Shown: positions 1 through 11,089, counted from the first letter of the stretch. The stretch: DNA of 64,000 nucleotides from Euborellia annulipes (GCA_023213315.1 JAKCPI010006261.1:1-64000); one strand, 5' to 3'. Made by a program: numbers and translations. The notes: a model not told the origin generated them from the sequence alone.

Positions 1-490
1 AAAAAAAAGAAATTCCACTTTTAGTTTTCGGTGGTCCGACTAATCCACTACTCCAGAAAAATACTCGATCCTATAATTTCAAAAGGAGAAACGCAAAAAA
101 ATTCCAGAAAATCCAGAATTTGCTCACTGGGAAAGCATTGAGTTTTGACTTGACCAATAAAACTAAAGCCAATTAATTAAAATAATTAAATAATTAAAAT
201 GAAAATAATAAAAATTGTTACATAATTAAATCTTTATTTTTTCCTTAGAGAGATCAGAAATGGGGGCTGACGACAAAAACAGACAGACAGACGGACACTC
301 CGCTATAATACACTGTATATAGAATTTTTTTAAGATAGGTTATTTTTTAAATAAGCCAGATCTGAATTTTTATTATTACTTGCCTGAAACGAGTTGACTG
401 AAAAATTGCGACACTTGATTAAGAAAAGGCGAGGGTCCGCGGCAGGTGAGGCTGCCGAGGGGGGTCCAGGGGCGGGCTTTGCGTCTAGTT
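1..490 (+). mobile_element. Helitron-like non-autonomous element, 3' end
   Basis: The segment ends in a GC-rich, GGGTCCAGGGGCGGGC-containing terminus followed by GCGTCTAGTT, like the better copy at 8030-8481 (hairpin then CTAG, next base T). The block near 45-95 resembles 8165-8210. The stretch at 262-325 resembles the inverted start of the same family (GACAGACAGACGGACA), so the copy is rearranged. Confidence 0.4.
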
Positions 491-1533
491 GTAAATATTG
501 TTATAGGCCTACAGTATGTAAAAGATATTTATAGAAAAAGAAACAGGAGTAGTTCTATTTTTTCTTTGTTTAGGATACTTAAAGGCTATTATTAAATAAC
601 ACCAACATTTTTTTTTATTTAAAATTTTTGAATCTGGTTAACAACCATTTGGCAGGCACCAAGGAAAAGACCGACAGAAATTTAATAAATAGATATTAAC
701 TTCAATCAAAGCATTAATTTTTCCATGAGGCTTTTTTTTAAGTAGCTAATTTGACTGTTTCTAAATAGATTTATAAAAAAAGAAACCTCTGATTAAATTT
801 TTTCACTTAAATATCATCATATATGATGGTTTATGTTAAGCCGGCCGCAAAATTGTTCCTTGTTGAAAGGGTATAATTGAGAAATCAAAAGTTGCTCTCG
901 AACACGAAAAATTGACGAAATAAGAACAATTGAATGGGAAAAGGGAATTATATAATACAGAGCAATTTAGGAGGGAGAAAATAAAAGAGCCAATGATAGC
1001 ATCTCTTTTGAGCTTATAATGGGTTTAAGCTAAGGCTAAAAACGTTTATTTTAGATAATATAAATTTATACGCTACTAATAGATTAAAATTAAACGATTA
1101 ATCTATCCATTTGAAATTCATTTTTATCTGCTAATGACATTTTTTTTTTGATGGTATTTATCTATTAAATAGATCTTAAAATAGAAAAATGTTGTAACTT
1201 TTTTTATAATTTATTTCTATCTTTTTACATACTCGTATCAATCAATATTTTTGATAATTAATAAATGCATAATAAAATGTTCTCTAAGAAAATTACGCCT
1301 CTTTTTCTTGAATATATTATGTTATTTTTTTAAATACAAAATTAATTGATCGTAGATATGTAATAGTAATTTTAGTTGGTATAAAAATATTTTTCTGTTC
1401 GAGGCCTATTTTTAAAGATAAATAATTGAAATTTATTTTTTGTGAAATTTGGTGCCTAAATTATATTTTAATACAGCATTGCCTTTTTTAAGAAGAGAAA
1501 TCTATCTTTTTTTTTTATTTTCTCTTAATAAAT
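491..1533. other. AT-rich spacer
   Basis: No coding frame, RNA gene or structured repeat was recognised; only short A and T runs. Confidence 0.6.
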
Positions 1534-1719
1534 AAAAAATCTGGTGAGACTAGTCGCACAGCACACAACTTTCTCTTACCTTCGGTAATTGAAAGTGGTG
1601 CTTTGTACTTACTTGTCACAACAGATTTTTTTGTTTGTAGATGGCCGTAAGGATGATCAATTTTATTATAAGGACATTGGCCAAAAATAAATACTTTTGC
1701 GTATTTTCTCTTTATTTGT

Positions 1720-1756
1720 AAATATTTCGATTCCAATGACATAGAATCATCCTCAG
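1720..1756 (-). ncRNA. Hammerhead-ribozyme-like motif (family C)
   Basis: Minus strand reads CTGAGGA, then stem GATTC with its partner GAATC, then GAAATATT. CTGAGGA satisfies the CUGANGA core and GAAA the second core box. Stem III is short or absent, as in minimal retroelement hammerheads. Activity untested. Confidence 0.4.
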
Positions 1757-1914
1757 TACAATCAACCGATGTTTTGCAAATCGTTAACTCCTCCTATTCA
1801 ATATGACAAAACATCAATTTTCATTTTCATAGATTATGAATTCCATGAATGCTCAGCTGTTTTGTCATATTGGATGGGACGAGTTAACGATTTGCAAAAC
1901 ATCTGTTGATTGTA

Positions 1915-1950
1915 CTGAGGATGATTCCATGTCATTGGAATCGAAATATT
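1915..1950 (+). ncRNA. Hammerhead-ribozyme-like motif (family C, best copy)
   Basis: CTGAGGA is followed by GATTCC, an 8-nt loop and a perfect GGAATC partner, then GAAATATT. Both conserved core boxes are intact and stem II is 6 bp. Confidence 0.45.
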
Positions 1951-2559
1951 TACAAATAAAACAGATAATACGCTAAAGTATTTATTTTTGGTCGATGTCA
2001 TTATAATAAAACAGATTTTTTTGTTTTGACAAATATTTATTTTCCGACAATACGGTGCCTTTGATTTCAAGATGTAAAATATATAAACATGGGAAAATAT
2101 TTATATTCTGTTGTGTCGAGAAATATTTAGTTGCCCTTAGCACCTAAGTTCCAAACTTCACCTCGCGATTCATAAAGGCGCTGTGGTATGATATACTTTT
2201 TAAAAGAGCATAAAAAAAATAGTTGAATTATGAATTTTAACCAAAATCGTTGGAGCGAATTTTGGGAAAATCGCAAAAAACTGAAAAAGTATAGTATTTT
2301 TTGGTCGATTTTGTTCAAAAACTTATTTTCACCTCTTGGGAGGTAACTCTAACTCAAAGCTCTTTTTGTTCCTGAGATATTTTCTACACAGACATACAGA
2401 CAGACCAATTTGCGGGGCCTACTTTTTTGGACTCAGGGGACCTCAAAACGTGTATATCCATCAAAAACAAGACCTCGAATTTTTGACATGATCTTAATAC
2501 TTTCGCTTTATATATTTCATATATAGGATAAGAGAAAGTAAAAACTATATATATATATA

Positions 2560-3460
2560 TATATATATATATTACCATTATATTTTTAAATTTAAAAGTA
2601 CTCAAATTAATGATTTTTCAATTATTTTGCAACCTCTTATAATACAAATAATGAATTCGAGTTCCAGTTAGATTTGTCGCCCATCGTAATGAATGGAGTC
2701 GTGACCACAGATTTTCTTTAATGTTAATAGTTGTGAATGGAGTTGAGTTAACACAGCCTCCACGGATAATTGGCTCTGAACTTGTTCCTGGTATAGTATA
2801 GTCAAGGCCTCAGGATAAGTGCTTTGGGAAATTCATTACAAACTATTTATTAGGGCTACTAATGTGTGGAAAAAACAAATTTGTTTCATTGTTATCGTCG
2901 AAGAGACGTCATAAATCACAAATATGATTTTTCGAGAGTCGAAAATCAAAATCATATTGTTTTTATTTAAAATTTTCATACCAAGAAGAATAAGAAAAAA
3001 AAAAAATAAAATATATTCAGCTATTTCTAATTATATAGAAATATTTGCATAGATCGTTGACATTTCTTTAGAGAATACTTTGGAGTCATAAACCCCAGTG
3101 AATATTCATAATAAAAAATAAAGTTATTTTCTTTATTTTTATTAATTAATTAAAATAAAATATATCAAAGAAAAAAATTTTTTTTTTCATCTGAATAAGA
3201 TGTTTATCAAAATATGAAAAATGTATGTTTGATTAATTTAAAATATTTTCACCAGGAAAAAATTTCATTCCCTCTAATGAAATTTAATATAGACTACATA
3301 TATATATAACTTTAAGAATAAATTAAATTAAAAAGCTAGCAAAAAGAATCGATTCGATTATTAAAATGAGAGAAAAAAAAAAAAGGAATAATAATTAAGT
3401 TTAATGGAAAGAGGATGCAGCCAAATAATAGAGCCTCTATTCACTAACGAATACTCTTTA
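2560..3460. other. AT-rich spacer
   Basis: Apart from low-complexity A/T tracts I see no gene or recognisable repeat here. Confidence 0.55.
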
Positions 3461-3463
3461 TTA

Positions 3464-3502
3464 GGGACGTTTCGGTTGGGATCAACCCTGCCACCTTCAG
3501 CC
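3464..3502 (-). ncRNA. Degenerate hammerhead-like motif
   Basis: Minus strand has CTGAAGG (core position 9 A changed to G), a GGG/CCC stem and CCGAAACGTC. One core base is wrong, so it is probably inactive debris of the family seen at 22793 and 46296. Confidence 0.3.
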
Positions 3503-3719
3503 TTCAAAGAGCATATTTATATTTTTCATATATAAATAGAGTTAAATTAAACATATCAGCTACAGCCACGTTCAATTATTCGAATAATAATTAATTTTTT
3601 GGAATGGACAAAGGTCTTTGGAGAGGAAATACCTCCTAATAAAATCCCAAAATGAGATTTTCTATTGTATAAAAAATTATTTATTTTTCTTAATAATTAG
3701 ACCATTTACGTGTGGACTT

Positions 3720-4203
3720 AAAAATCTCTAATTCGCTAATGCCCGTCTGTTTGTTTGTGAAGCTCTGTTTGGACAACTTTCCGTTAGAATTTCAAAACGA
3801 AATTTTATATGCTCCGCGAAGGTGTAATAATTAAATTCATCATAAGTGTTATTTATATTATTCAATCAAAATCTACAGTTTTAAAAAATAAGAGTATACT
3901 TTAAATTTTTTTTTTTTTTTTTTTTTTTTTTCATCCACCCCCCCTCTTCTCTCTCACTCCCACTCCCACACACCCCCACCCCCCCTTCTCCTCCTCTTCT
4001 TTCCCCATAATACATTTTATAACATTTCTTATTTATAAAAATACACATATGGGGGGGCCGACCCTCTTTTATAAAACCGTTTTTCCATTGAATTGGATAA
4101 AATAATCGCAGCGCCGGGGGGGGGGCCCCCCCCCGACTGGTATGAAATAAGAAGGCAACCCCCCCACCACGCCCCCACCCCCCGGCGGCTTAAATTTGTT
4201 CCT
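3720..4203. mobile_element. Helitron-like fragment with degenerate homopolymer tracts
   Basis: 3740-3850 matches the leader of the element at 8055 (GCTCTGTTTGGACAACTTTC). It is followed by a long T run (from about 3907), a C/T-rich tract to about 4010, and blocks of G and C around 4110-4190. The composition is odd enough that sequencing or assembly error is possible. Confidence 0.4.
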
Positions 4204-4385
4204 AACAGAAAATAACCAGAGCTAGCTGGGTTGCTTTTTCAGTTTAATAAATTGACCATTTGGGTGGCCTATCTCCAGGAACTGGAAATTAATGAATTTA
4301 TGCATCCCAGATTCTTTTCTGTTATTTAATTTAATTTTGACTAATATTATTTACGTCCTTTGATCCAAAACAACGTCAAAATTTT
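4203..4385 (+). repeat. Family H repeat, copy 1
   Basis: Shares ATTGACCATTTGGGTGGCCT, a GGAACTGGAAA block and TGACTAATATTATTTACGTC with 5376-5530. Confidence 0.5.
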
Positions 4386-4650
4386 GAAAAAAAAAAAAGA
4401 AATTTTATATGCTTAAAGAGATTCATCTAGGGATTAAAGAAAAATTATTTTCGTCCCGAAATTTCTATAACATTTTGAGTTATTAATTGTTAAAGTTACG
4501 ATTTCTTCTAATATGAAATAAATGTATATGGAAACATTTATTGTGTCTGTTTAACCAATTTTCTTAGCAAGTCCGCCCAGAGGCGCAAAGTTTACTTGGC
4601 TAGGTGCGAATTCCCACCGAAGGTGGTCCGCGCGGATAGTAGTTAAAATA
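4385..4650 (+). mobile_element. Helitron-like element, 3' part
   Basis: Contains the family block CCCGAAATTTCTATAACAT and ends with an imperfect CACCGAAGGTGG hairpin followed by GCGCGGATAGTAGTT, a variant of the GCGGCTAGTT end at 8481. Confidence 0.35.
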
Positions 4651-5219
4651 AAAGGTAGCGTTTAACCTCTTTCTCTTTGCCTTCAATCTCAATGCAAATG
4701 TCCGCCTTATTCTTATTTGTTCATGCTGTTATATTTTTTTTTCTAATTTCTTTGTAAATTAGAAAATAAAATTACTTCAACCATCAGATTTTGAATATTC
4801 ATTAAAATGTAAATCAAATTGTCTTTTCATTCTTTAGTTCGTGAATAAGAGAGTTGTTAAATAAAGAGACTACGTGATAAGTTTGTAATAAATTATTAAT
4901 TGATAAGGTGGAATGTTGAATACAGAATACCTAATAACCAAGAGATACGATCCATTGGATCAATAATTATTTGATGAATCATTAAGCACCTTGAGCTATA
5001 TGATGTCTCTATTTAATTCCCTGGATTAAATAAAAATAATTCAAATAAATATTTAAATCTTGTTAGATAAAACTCTTCATGATTTTTAAAGTATACCTAC
5101 AGTTATAAGTGATAAAGTTTATTTAAATTAAGCTTATATTGATTACCAATAAGCTTTAATAAATATGGAAGGCACTTAAAAAAGGCAAAATAAAAAAATT
5201 GGATTAAAAAATAACAAAA

Positions 5220-5340
5220 CAGAAAATAACCGGAGCTGGCTGCGTTTTCAGTTTCTGGAAGGTAGGCCACCCAAAAGCCACTCATTAATGAATTAACTAC
5301 GCCAGAGCTTTCGTAATCCGACCTCACGTGCACAAGTTAA
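5220..5340 (-). repeat. Family H repeat, inverted fragment
   Basis: Carries the family H ACCGGAGCTGGCTGCG and GTAGGCCACCC blocks in mixed orientation relative to copy 1. Confidence 0.35.
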
Positions 5341-5375
5341 ATATAAATAGAAATTAACAATTTAGTTTATTCTAG

Positions 5376-5530
5376 AGCAATTAGTAAATTGACTATTTGG
5401 GTGGTCTACCTTCAAGGAACTGGAAACAAATGAATTTTACACCTCAGATCTTTTTTCTGGTTTGACTAATATTATTTACGTCCATTGATACAAACGTCAA
5501 AATAGAACCTCCCTTTAAAAAAAAAGAAAT
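5376..5530 (+). repeat. Family H repeat, copy 2
   Basis: Second direct copy of 4235-4385, including CTAATATTATTTACGTCC and the CAACGTCAAAAT end. Confidence 0.5.
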
Positions 5531-5680
5531 TAATTTCTCTGATTTCTTCAATTCCTCTACGCCTTATAATTTTTTTTATCCAAATTGAATTTATCTTTTA
5601 TTTTTTTTAAATAATTTCAGTAAATTAATTAAACATCCTTGAAATTATTTCTAAACAAAGCATACATTAATTTGACCCAC

Positions 5681-5790
5681 TTGTAAAAACATGTCGCCGT
5701 CGAGGAGTGTGTTGTCGTAGGTGGTGAGATCTCGGTTGCGGAATTGAGACTCGTGGTGCAGTCCATCCTCTTTGTCTTTGTGCATCACAA
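5681..5790 (-). CDS. Internal exon of an unidentified minus-strand gene
   Basis: On the minus strand a T-rich tract ending in GTAG (acceptor AG at 5792-5791) is followed by 110 bp. These run 2 nt plus 36 codons to a donor read as CAA|GTGGGT (GT at 5680-5679). One frame is open and has clearly C-rich third positions (AAC, TAC, GAC, CTC, ACC), unlike the surrounding AT-rich DNA; it begins VMHKDKEDGLHHESQ and ends DGDMFLQ. The exon would be entered with two bases of a split codon and leave in phase 0. I do not recognise the protein family. Adjacent exons are not visible within several kb, so long introns are implied. Confidence 0.6.
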
Positions 5791-5799
5791 CTACAAAAA

Positions 5800-7414
5800 A
5801 AAAAATAATAATAAATAAATATTAAAGTGGACAAAGAAAAAGAAAAGTTATATCAATTGCAAAAAAAAAATAAAAAAAATAAAATAGTAATTGATAATTC
5901 TTTTTATAACTTAAAAAGAGTGTTCACAAACTTTTTAACGACTACTGCAGGAAAAGGTCACGGCTTAAAAATATAATATTTACTTGAATGTTTCAAGCAC
6001 TTGGGGTCAAGACAGATGTCACGGCCATATTTAATAATATGTTTATATAAAAAAATAAGTTTTCTCTTATTGTCTTGTCGGCTACTTTATTTAGGCATTA
6101 TAATTATACTGTTAAAACAATCTCGACGAATATTTTGCTTGTTCATCTTTTCACGTGAAATAATTGTCTTAATGAAAATAAATGTCGACAAATGGAATAA
6201 GTTTGATATAGCCAGCAAATAATTAAATTTTTGATTTCAATTCTCAAATTTGGAGTGTGTCAGTGAAAATAGTCAAATAAAAATGCCTGTTTTCGTGGTT
6301 TATTCGTATAAGATATTAATATACAAATCATTAGAATTATACGAATAAACCACAGCTTACCAGAAAACAAGTGTTTTTATTTAATAACAATAACTGTGAA
6401 AACTTTAACTTTCAAAATGGTCAAATAAGAATGGATTGATAAATTTCATGAGACTGCAGCAGCTCCTTACCAACCACCTCTAAGGTTAATCAAGATTAAG
6501 GCACTTAGACCACCTCTAATCGTGTCCTTTCTGTCTGTCGAGATTTTCTCCCGCTTTCCTACCCTAAAAAAGACTTCAGCGATGTTAAATTATTCGAGGT
6601 GCCCTAATCTCGAACAATAGTTTTGTTCAAGATCCTTAATCGGCAGCTTATCCCGTTTAGTCTCTTGTCTCCTCAATAGTCAAATATTTATACATTCAAA
6701 ATTTTTATTGGCCAATTTTTATATTAATAACTTTCAGTGGGCCGGTAAATAAATATTACACGTACCTTTATATCTTAATAAAGAAAAGAGCCTCTTAAAA
6801 CATTCAAATAAATATTTGCATATTTATAACTTGCTAATAAAAACAAATATGAAATGAGTTCTTCGAAAAAGGGCTGGCGGGATTCCCTTTGGCTATGTAT
6901 TGTATATCTAAATAAATTTTATAATTTCCAAGGGTAAGTTAGAGTGTGTGTAAGACGAAGGTCGAATTGAGAGCCGCCTAGGGTGAATGACGGCTTAATC
7001 AACAAAGTGCTTGGTCACTGGGCCGAAGCAACAGCTTCATTTGGCCTGCAAGCCTATCAAAGAACCCTTCGGGGCACAAACACCATATCTCCTTTCAATT
7101 ATCTCTTTCTTTCAGGAGATTATTATTTATTTAAATAGATAAATAAATAGAATCTCTACTTAGGGAAGTTGTCTCACGCCACATTAACTTATTGTATAAT
7201 AGATATAGAAATAAATAGGACTAAAAGGCGAAATATGAAATTTTACATTGTCTTATAATTAATTATCTTATTAAATGTTTGTTGTATTTAATTTGAAATA
7301 GGCTATCCAAATTTATATTTCGAATAAGGACATCGTTAAAAGAATATTCTTTTAATTATTTATTTATATATCAAATTCTTTACAAAGCATGTATGGTATT
7401 TTTTATACGGTATT
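5800..7414. other. Intergenic or intronic spacer
   Basis: Holds one inverted repeat (6299-6352). GC-richer blocks at 6440-6680 and 6940-7090 have no open frame that convinces. Confidence 0.5.
6299..6352. repeat. Short inverted repeat
   Basis: GTGGTTTATTCGTATAA is repeated in inverse as TTATACGAATAAACCAC, enclosing about 20 bp. Related flanks (AAAACAGG/AAAACAAG and TTTTTATTT) suggest a small MITE. Confidence 0.5.
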
Positions 7415-7425
7415 ATAATTGGACG

Positions 7426-7703
7426 CCCCCGGGTGTGGCATAGTAGGTAGCGTGTCTACCTCCTATACCAAACGTCGCGGGTTCGGACCCAGGCAGTCCG
7501 ATGATTTTATTTAAGCCATTTGGATACCAGATGGCTTAAATAGAAATGCCTGAACCCACAATAGATAATATATATTACAACGGTCTACAAAAGTCTTAAA
7601 TGGCCTAAGTTGCCGAAAAGACTGTGTGAATGTGTGTGTGAGTGTGTGAGTGCGAATGAGAAAAAAGTGTGAATGTTTTTTTATAAAAAAAAAAAAAAAA
7701 ATA
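7426..7703 (+). mobile_element. tRNA-derived SINE (family D), full copy with target duplication
   Basis: A tRNA-like head carries box A (TGGCATAGTAGGTAGCG) and box B (GGTTCGGACCC). The body has a TTTAAGCCATTTGGATACC palindrome, then GTGTG repeats and a poly(A) tail. An 11-bp direct repeat ATAATTGGACG flanks it (7415-7425 and 7704-7714), which is direct evidence of target-primed retrotransposition. Confidence 0.85.
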
Positions 7704-8029
7704 ATAATTGGACGATTTTATGCATAAAGAAACCAATCGCCAATATGATCGAAATTGAGATCAGACCGTCATCTTGTAGAGAAAAAGATCTATCCTTTAT
7801 TTAAATCATAACACTATTATTCTGTGCACTTTAAGACAAATTTTCATAATTGTTTAAAAATATTGAGATAGGTTAAGAAATTTGATGGAGTTGGGGTTTC
7901 AACAACTCAATCGCTATTCAATGATTTGTTGAAAAACTAACGCGTTTTACCAATTGTATTTGTAAGAAATGATTTTTATTTTTATTCGCATATCTCCGAC
8001 AATAAGAGCTTAATTGCTTATCATATAAA

Positions 8030-8481
8030 AAATAATATAATCTATATATAATAATTGCGGTGTGTCCGTCTGTCCGTCCGTCCGTCCGTCTGTCACGCTC
8101 TGTTTGACCAACTTCCCGTTGGAATTTTGAAACGAAATTTTGCATTCTTATGGAAGACGTTATGGAGAGTCCCGGAAAAATACTCAGGTCCCGAAATTCC
8201 TATAACTTTTTGAGTTATTAATTCCTAAAGTTACGATTTCTCCCATAGGAAATGTATAGAGAAATATTTAAGTATTCTTTGCAGTTGTGTATTCTTTGAA
8301 TGTAAACAAATCCTCAAGCAGGCACTGAACTGGAATACGTAGTAATAATTTTCTTTTCATAATTAAGAAAAGGCGAGGGTCCGCCGCAGGCGGGCCCGAG
8401 CCAGCTGATGGGGGATCCATGGGGGCACAGCCCCCCTGTCTAGATGCGAAGCCCGCCGAAGGCGGGCGACGCGGCTAGTTA
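8030..8481 (+). mobile_element. Helitron-like non-autonomous element, best copy
   Basis: Starts near TCTATATATAATAATTGCGG, followed by TCCGTC repeats, and ends with hairpin GCCCGCC-GAA-GGCGGGC then GACGCGGCTAGTT. A hairpin followed by CTAG and a T matches the Helitron 3'-end rule (CTRR, insertion between A and T). Related ends occur at 480, 4645 and 49157. Confidence 0.6.
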
Positions 8482-8564
8482 TATTTTTATTTGTTGAAGG
8501 ATTTTCGACATCTGACATTGTGAGTCTATTTAAACCTTCTTCGTATTTATTTTATTTGTTAGCG

Positions 8565-8596
<32 letters not shown>

Positions 8597-8694
8597 TAAT
8601 AATAGTCTAATAATTTCAAAAAAATTCAAAAGTTAGAGAGAAATTTATTATTTAATAAAAATCAAATTTTGCTTTTGATTATTTCCCGTACCAT

Positions 8695-11024
8695 AATAGA
8701 GCGGGCGCTGGAGGTAGTTGAGTATGCAAAATCTGAGGACCGAATTCTGACAATGGATTAGGGCTAAGAATAGCTCCCAGAATAAGGATCCGGATCTTGC
8801 CGGGCCAATTTTTGGTCCAATTTTTTTTTTACCCCCACCCCTATTATTTCCATAGGAAATCAATGGAATGCATGCTAAGATGATGTGAAGATTTGCAATT
8901 ATGGTCAAATTCGAGTACTTAAAACCTCAAATAATGAAAAAACTGTCTTGTCAGCAACTGAGGGGATCCTCTATAGTCCCCTGAGAAGTACTATCTTGCC
9001 GCCAGTTGTGGTGGTCCCCTTTAACCCCTTCACCTCTTTTCTCTCGCTTTATTATAAATTTAAATATACGGCCTAAACACCACGCCAAATTGTGGGGACC
9101 GGCAATTATGTTTATAATCCACTACCGGGTACCCCAATCAATGAAAAATACTATCTTGCCGCCAGCTGCGGTGGTTCCATTTAACCCCTTCACCTCTTTT
9201 ATCTCCCTTTCTTATAAATTTAAATGTACTGCCTTAAAACCACGGCAAATTTGAAGACCGGCAATTATGTTTATAATCCTCTACCTGGTGCCCCAATCAA
9301 TGAAGAATACTATCTTGCCGCCAGCTGCGGTGGTCCCATTAAATAAATCCCACGTCAAATTGTGGGTACCGGGGAGAGAGAGAGAGAGAAAAGAGGTGAA
9401 GGGGTTAGAGGGGACCACTACAACTGGTGGCAAGATAGTATTGTTCATTGATTGGGGTACCAGGTAGTAGATTATGAGCATAATTGCCGGTCCCCACAAT
9501 TTGGCATTGTGTTTGGGCCATAGAGTAAGGTGGGGCAAAAGTCCGCACGGGGCAAAAGTCCGAATCCTCATTTTAAAATCCCCGGAAGACTTGGCGTTGT
9601 TCTAAACAACTTTGTTAGGTTGCTAACAACAAGAACAGATGATGATTCGAAATTCAATAACGTGTTTGAAGCCGATTGTTAACAATGAGCAAATTTATGT
9701 TTTTGTCACCTTCCATCTAATATTTATGGAAATTCTCATGGTTACAACATGTACCAGCATGCACTTTTCTAACTGTCTAATGTCTTTGATTGCAAGCTGA
9801 TAACCCTAAATAAATATTTTAAAACCTTTTTTTTTCTCTACAGTTAACAATAAAAATTTTTTGTAACACTTCGATGAAAATAGCTAAATGGGGCAAAAGT
9901 CCGCGGCCTCGACGGGGCAAAAGGCCCAATGGATCTCCAATGGAACAAATGTCACCCAATGGTATTCGAGTTTCTAATACCCCTACCTAGTAGTTTCTGG
10001 GTTTCTAATACCCCTATCAAGTATTTTATCGGATTAATGAGCCTAGGGAAACGACCACGACCCAAAATGTTTATGCAGATTATGAACTTCAATCTTACTG
10101 GGGACTAATTGTTATAAGGCCTATTGTGTATTTCTAATAAATAAAATAAATACATAAAACATACCTATACCTAATGTATTTCTTATTAAGTCTTTTTTAT
10201 ACCCTGGTTCGAGAGTTTGTTCGCTGCAGGGGCAATTGTTTGCACCTAAGGACTTTTGCCCCGCTAGTGCGGACTTTTACCCCCTCGGTGGGGCAAAAGT
10301 CCGCAAATGAAAATTTTTGTTTAAATACCTCCCCTACTCTTATGCTACCGAATTGGAAACCAAAAAAATTATGTAAGATAGCCAATTAACCAGGCTTTCA
10401 GGGGATGTTCCTATTTTTATTGTATCTTTCATAGGAAGGTCAAAAAAAAATTCCCAAAGAAAAACTGCGGACTTTTGCCCCACCTTACTCTATATTTAAA
10501 TTTATAACAGAGAGATAGAAAACAGTTGAAGGGGTTAGAGGGGACCACCGCAGCTGGCGGCAAGATAGTATTTTTCATTGATTGGGGCACCACGTAGTAG
10601 ATTATGAGAATAATTGCCGGTCCCCACAATTTGGCGTGATGTTTAGGCCGTATATTTAAATTTATAACAGAGAGATAGAAAAGAGTTGAAGGGGTTAGAG
10701 GGGACCACCACAACTGGTGGCAAGATAGTACTTCTCAGGGGACTATAGAGGATCCCCTCAGTTGCTGACAAGACAGTTTTTTCATTATTTGAGGTTTTAA
10801 GTACTCGAATTTGACCATAATTGCAAATCTTCACATCATCTTAGCATGCATTCCATTGATTTCCTATGGAAATAAGAGGGGTGGGGGTAAAAAAAAAATT
10901 GGACCAAAAATTGGCCCGGCAAGATCCGGATCCTTATTCTGGGAGCTATTCTTAGCCCAAATCCATTGTCAGAATTCGGTCCTCAGATTTTGCATACTCA
11001 ACTACCTCCAGCGCCTGGTCTATA
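8695..11024. mobile_element. 2.3-kb foldback element with internally repetitive arms
   Basis: Long inverted arms begin GGCGCTGGAGGTAGTTGAG (8704) and end with the complement at 11015. Weaker pairing extends to about 8695 and 11024. Each arm has several hundred bases of near-identity and includes subrepeats starting CTATCTTGCCGCC at 8991, 9151 and 9310 (period about 160). No transposase frame is visible; the open frames in both arms are mirror images. A mariner-type element interrupts it. Confidence 0.75.
9523..10490. mobile_element. Mariner-type non-autonomous element, TA target duplication
   Basis: Terminal inverted repeats start GAGTAAGGTGGGGCAAAAGT and end with the exact complement. TA lies immediately outside both ends (9521-9522, 10491-10492). 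The split host sequence continues cleanly across it. The interior has several more GGGGCAAAAGTCCGC copies in both orientations (near 9893, 10253, 10264, 10290). No transposase frame. Confidence 0.85.
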
Positions 11025-11089
11025 ACTTAATTTTTAGCTTGTTTAACATCATTTACATAAAAATAGAATTTAATTTTAATAAATTAAAA

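Larger units (their letters stand above)
1634..2010. mobile_element. Family C foldback element with paired hammerhead-like motifs
   Basis: The element has inverted arms (GTAGATGGCCGTAAGGATGA side, TTGGTCGATGTCATTATAA side) and a palindromic interior. Two hammerhead-like cores face opposite ways at 1720-1756 (minus) and 1915-1950 (plus). It resembles 23864-24149 and 26880-27018, and sits inside a family A element. Confidence 0.6.
1534..2555 (+). mobile_element. Family A element, interrupted by a family C element
   Basis: A degenerate terminal hairpin (1534-1632; TCTGGTG at one end, CAGATTTTTT at the other) is followed, after the nested insertion at 1634-2010, by the family A body. The body includes GACCTCAAAACGTGTATAT near 2440 and a terminal AAGAGAAAGTA near 2535. 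Part of the region around 2100-2210 differs from other copies. Confidence 0.6.

Noticed and set aside
2535..2575. (TA)n regulatory element
   Set aside because: Simple dinucleotide run inside a transposon end; TATA-like strings are expected in such DNA.
8648..8908. 86-residue frame and its near-identical partner at 10811-11092
   Set aside because: The two lie in the inverted arms of the foldback element on opposite strands, so the similarity reflects the DNA repeat, not protein conservation.
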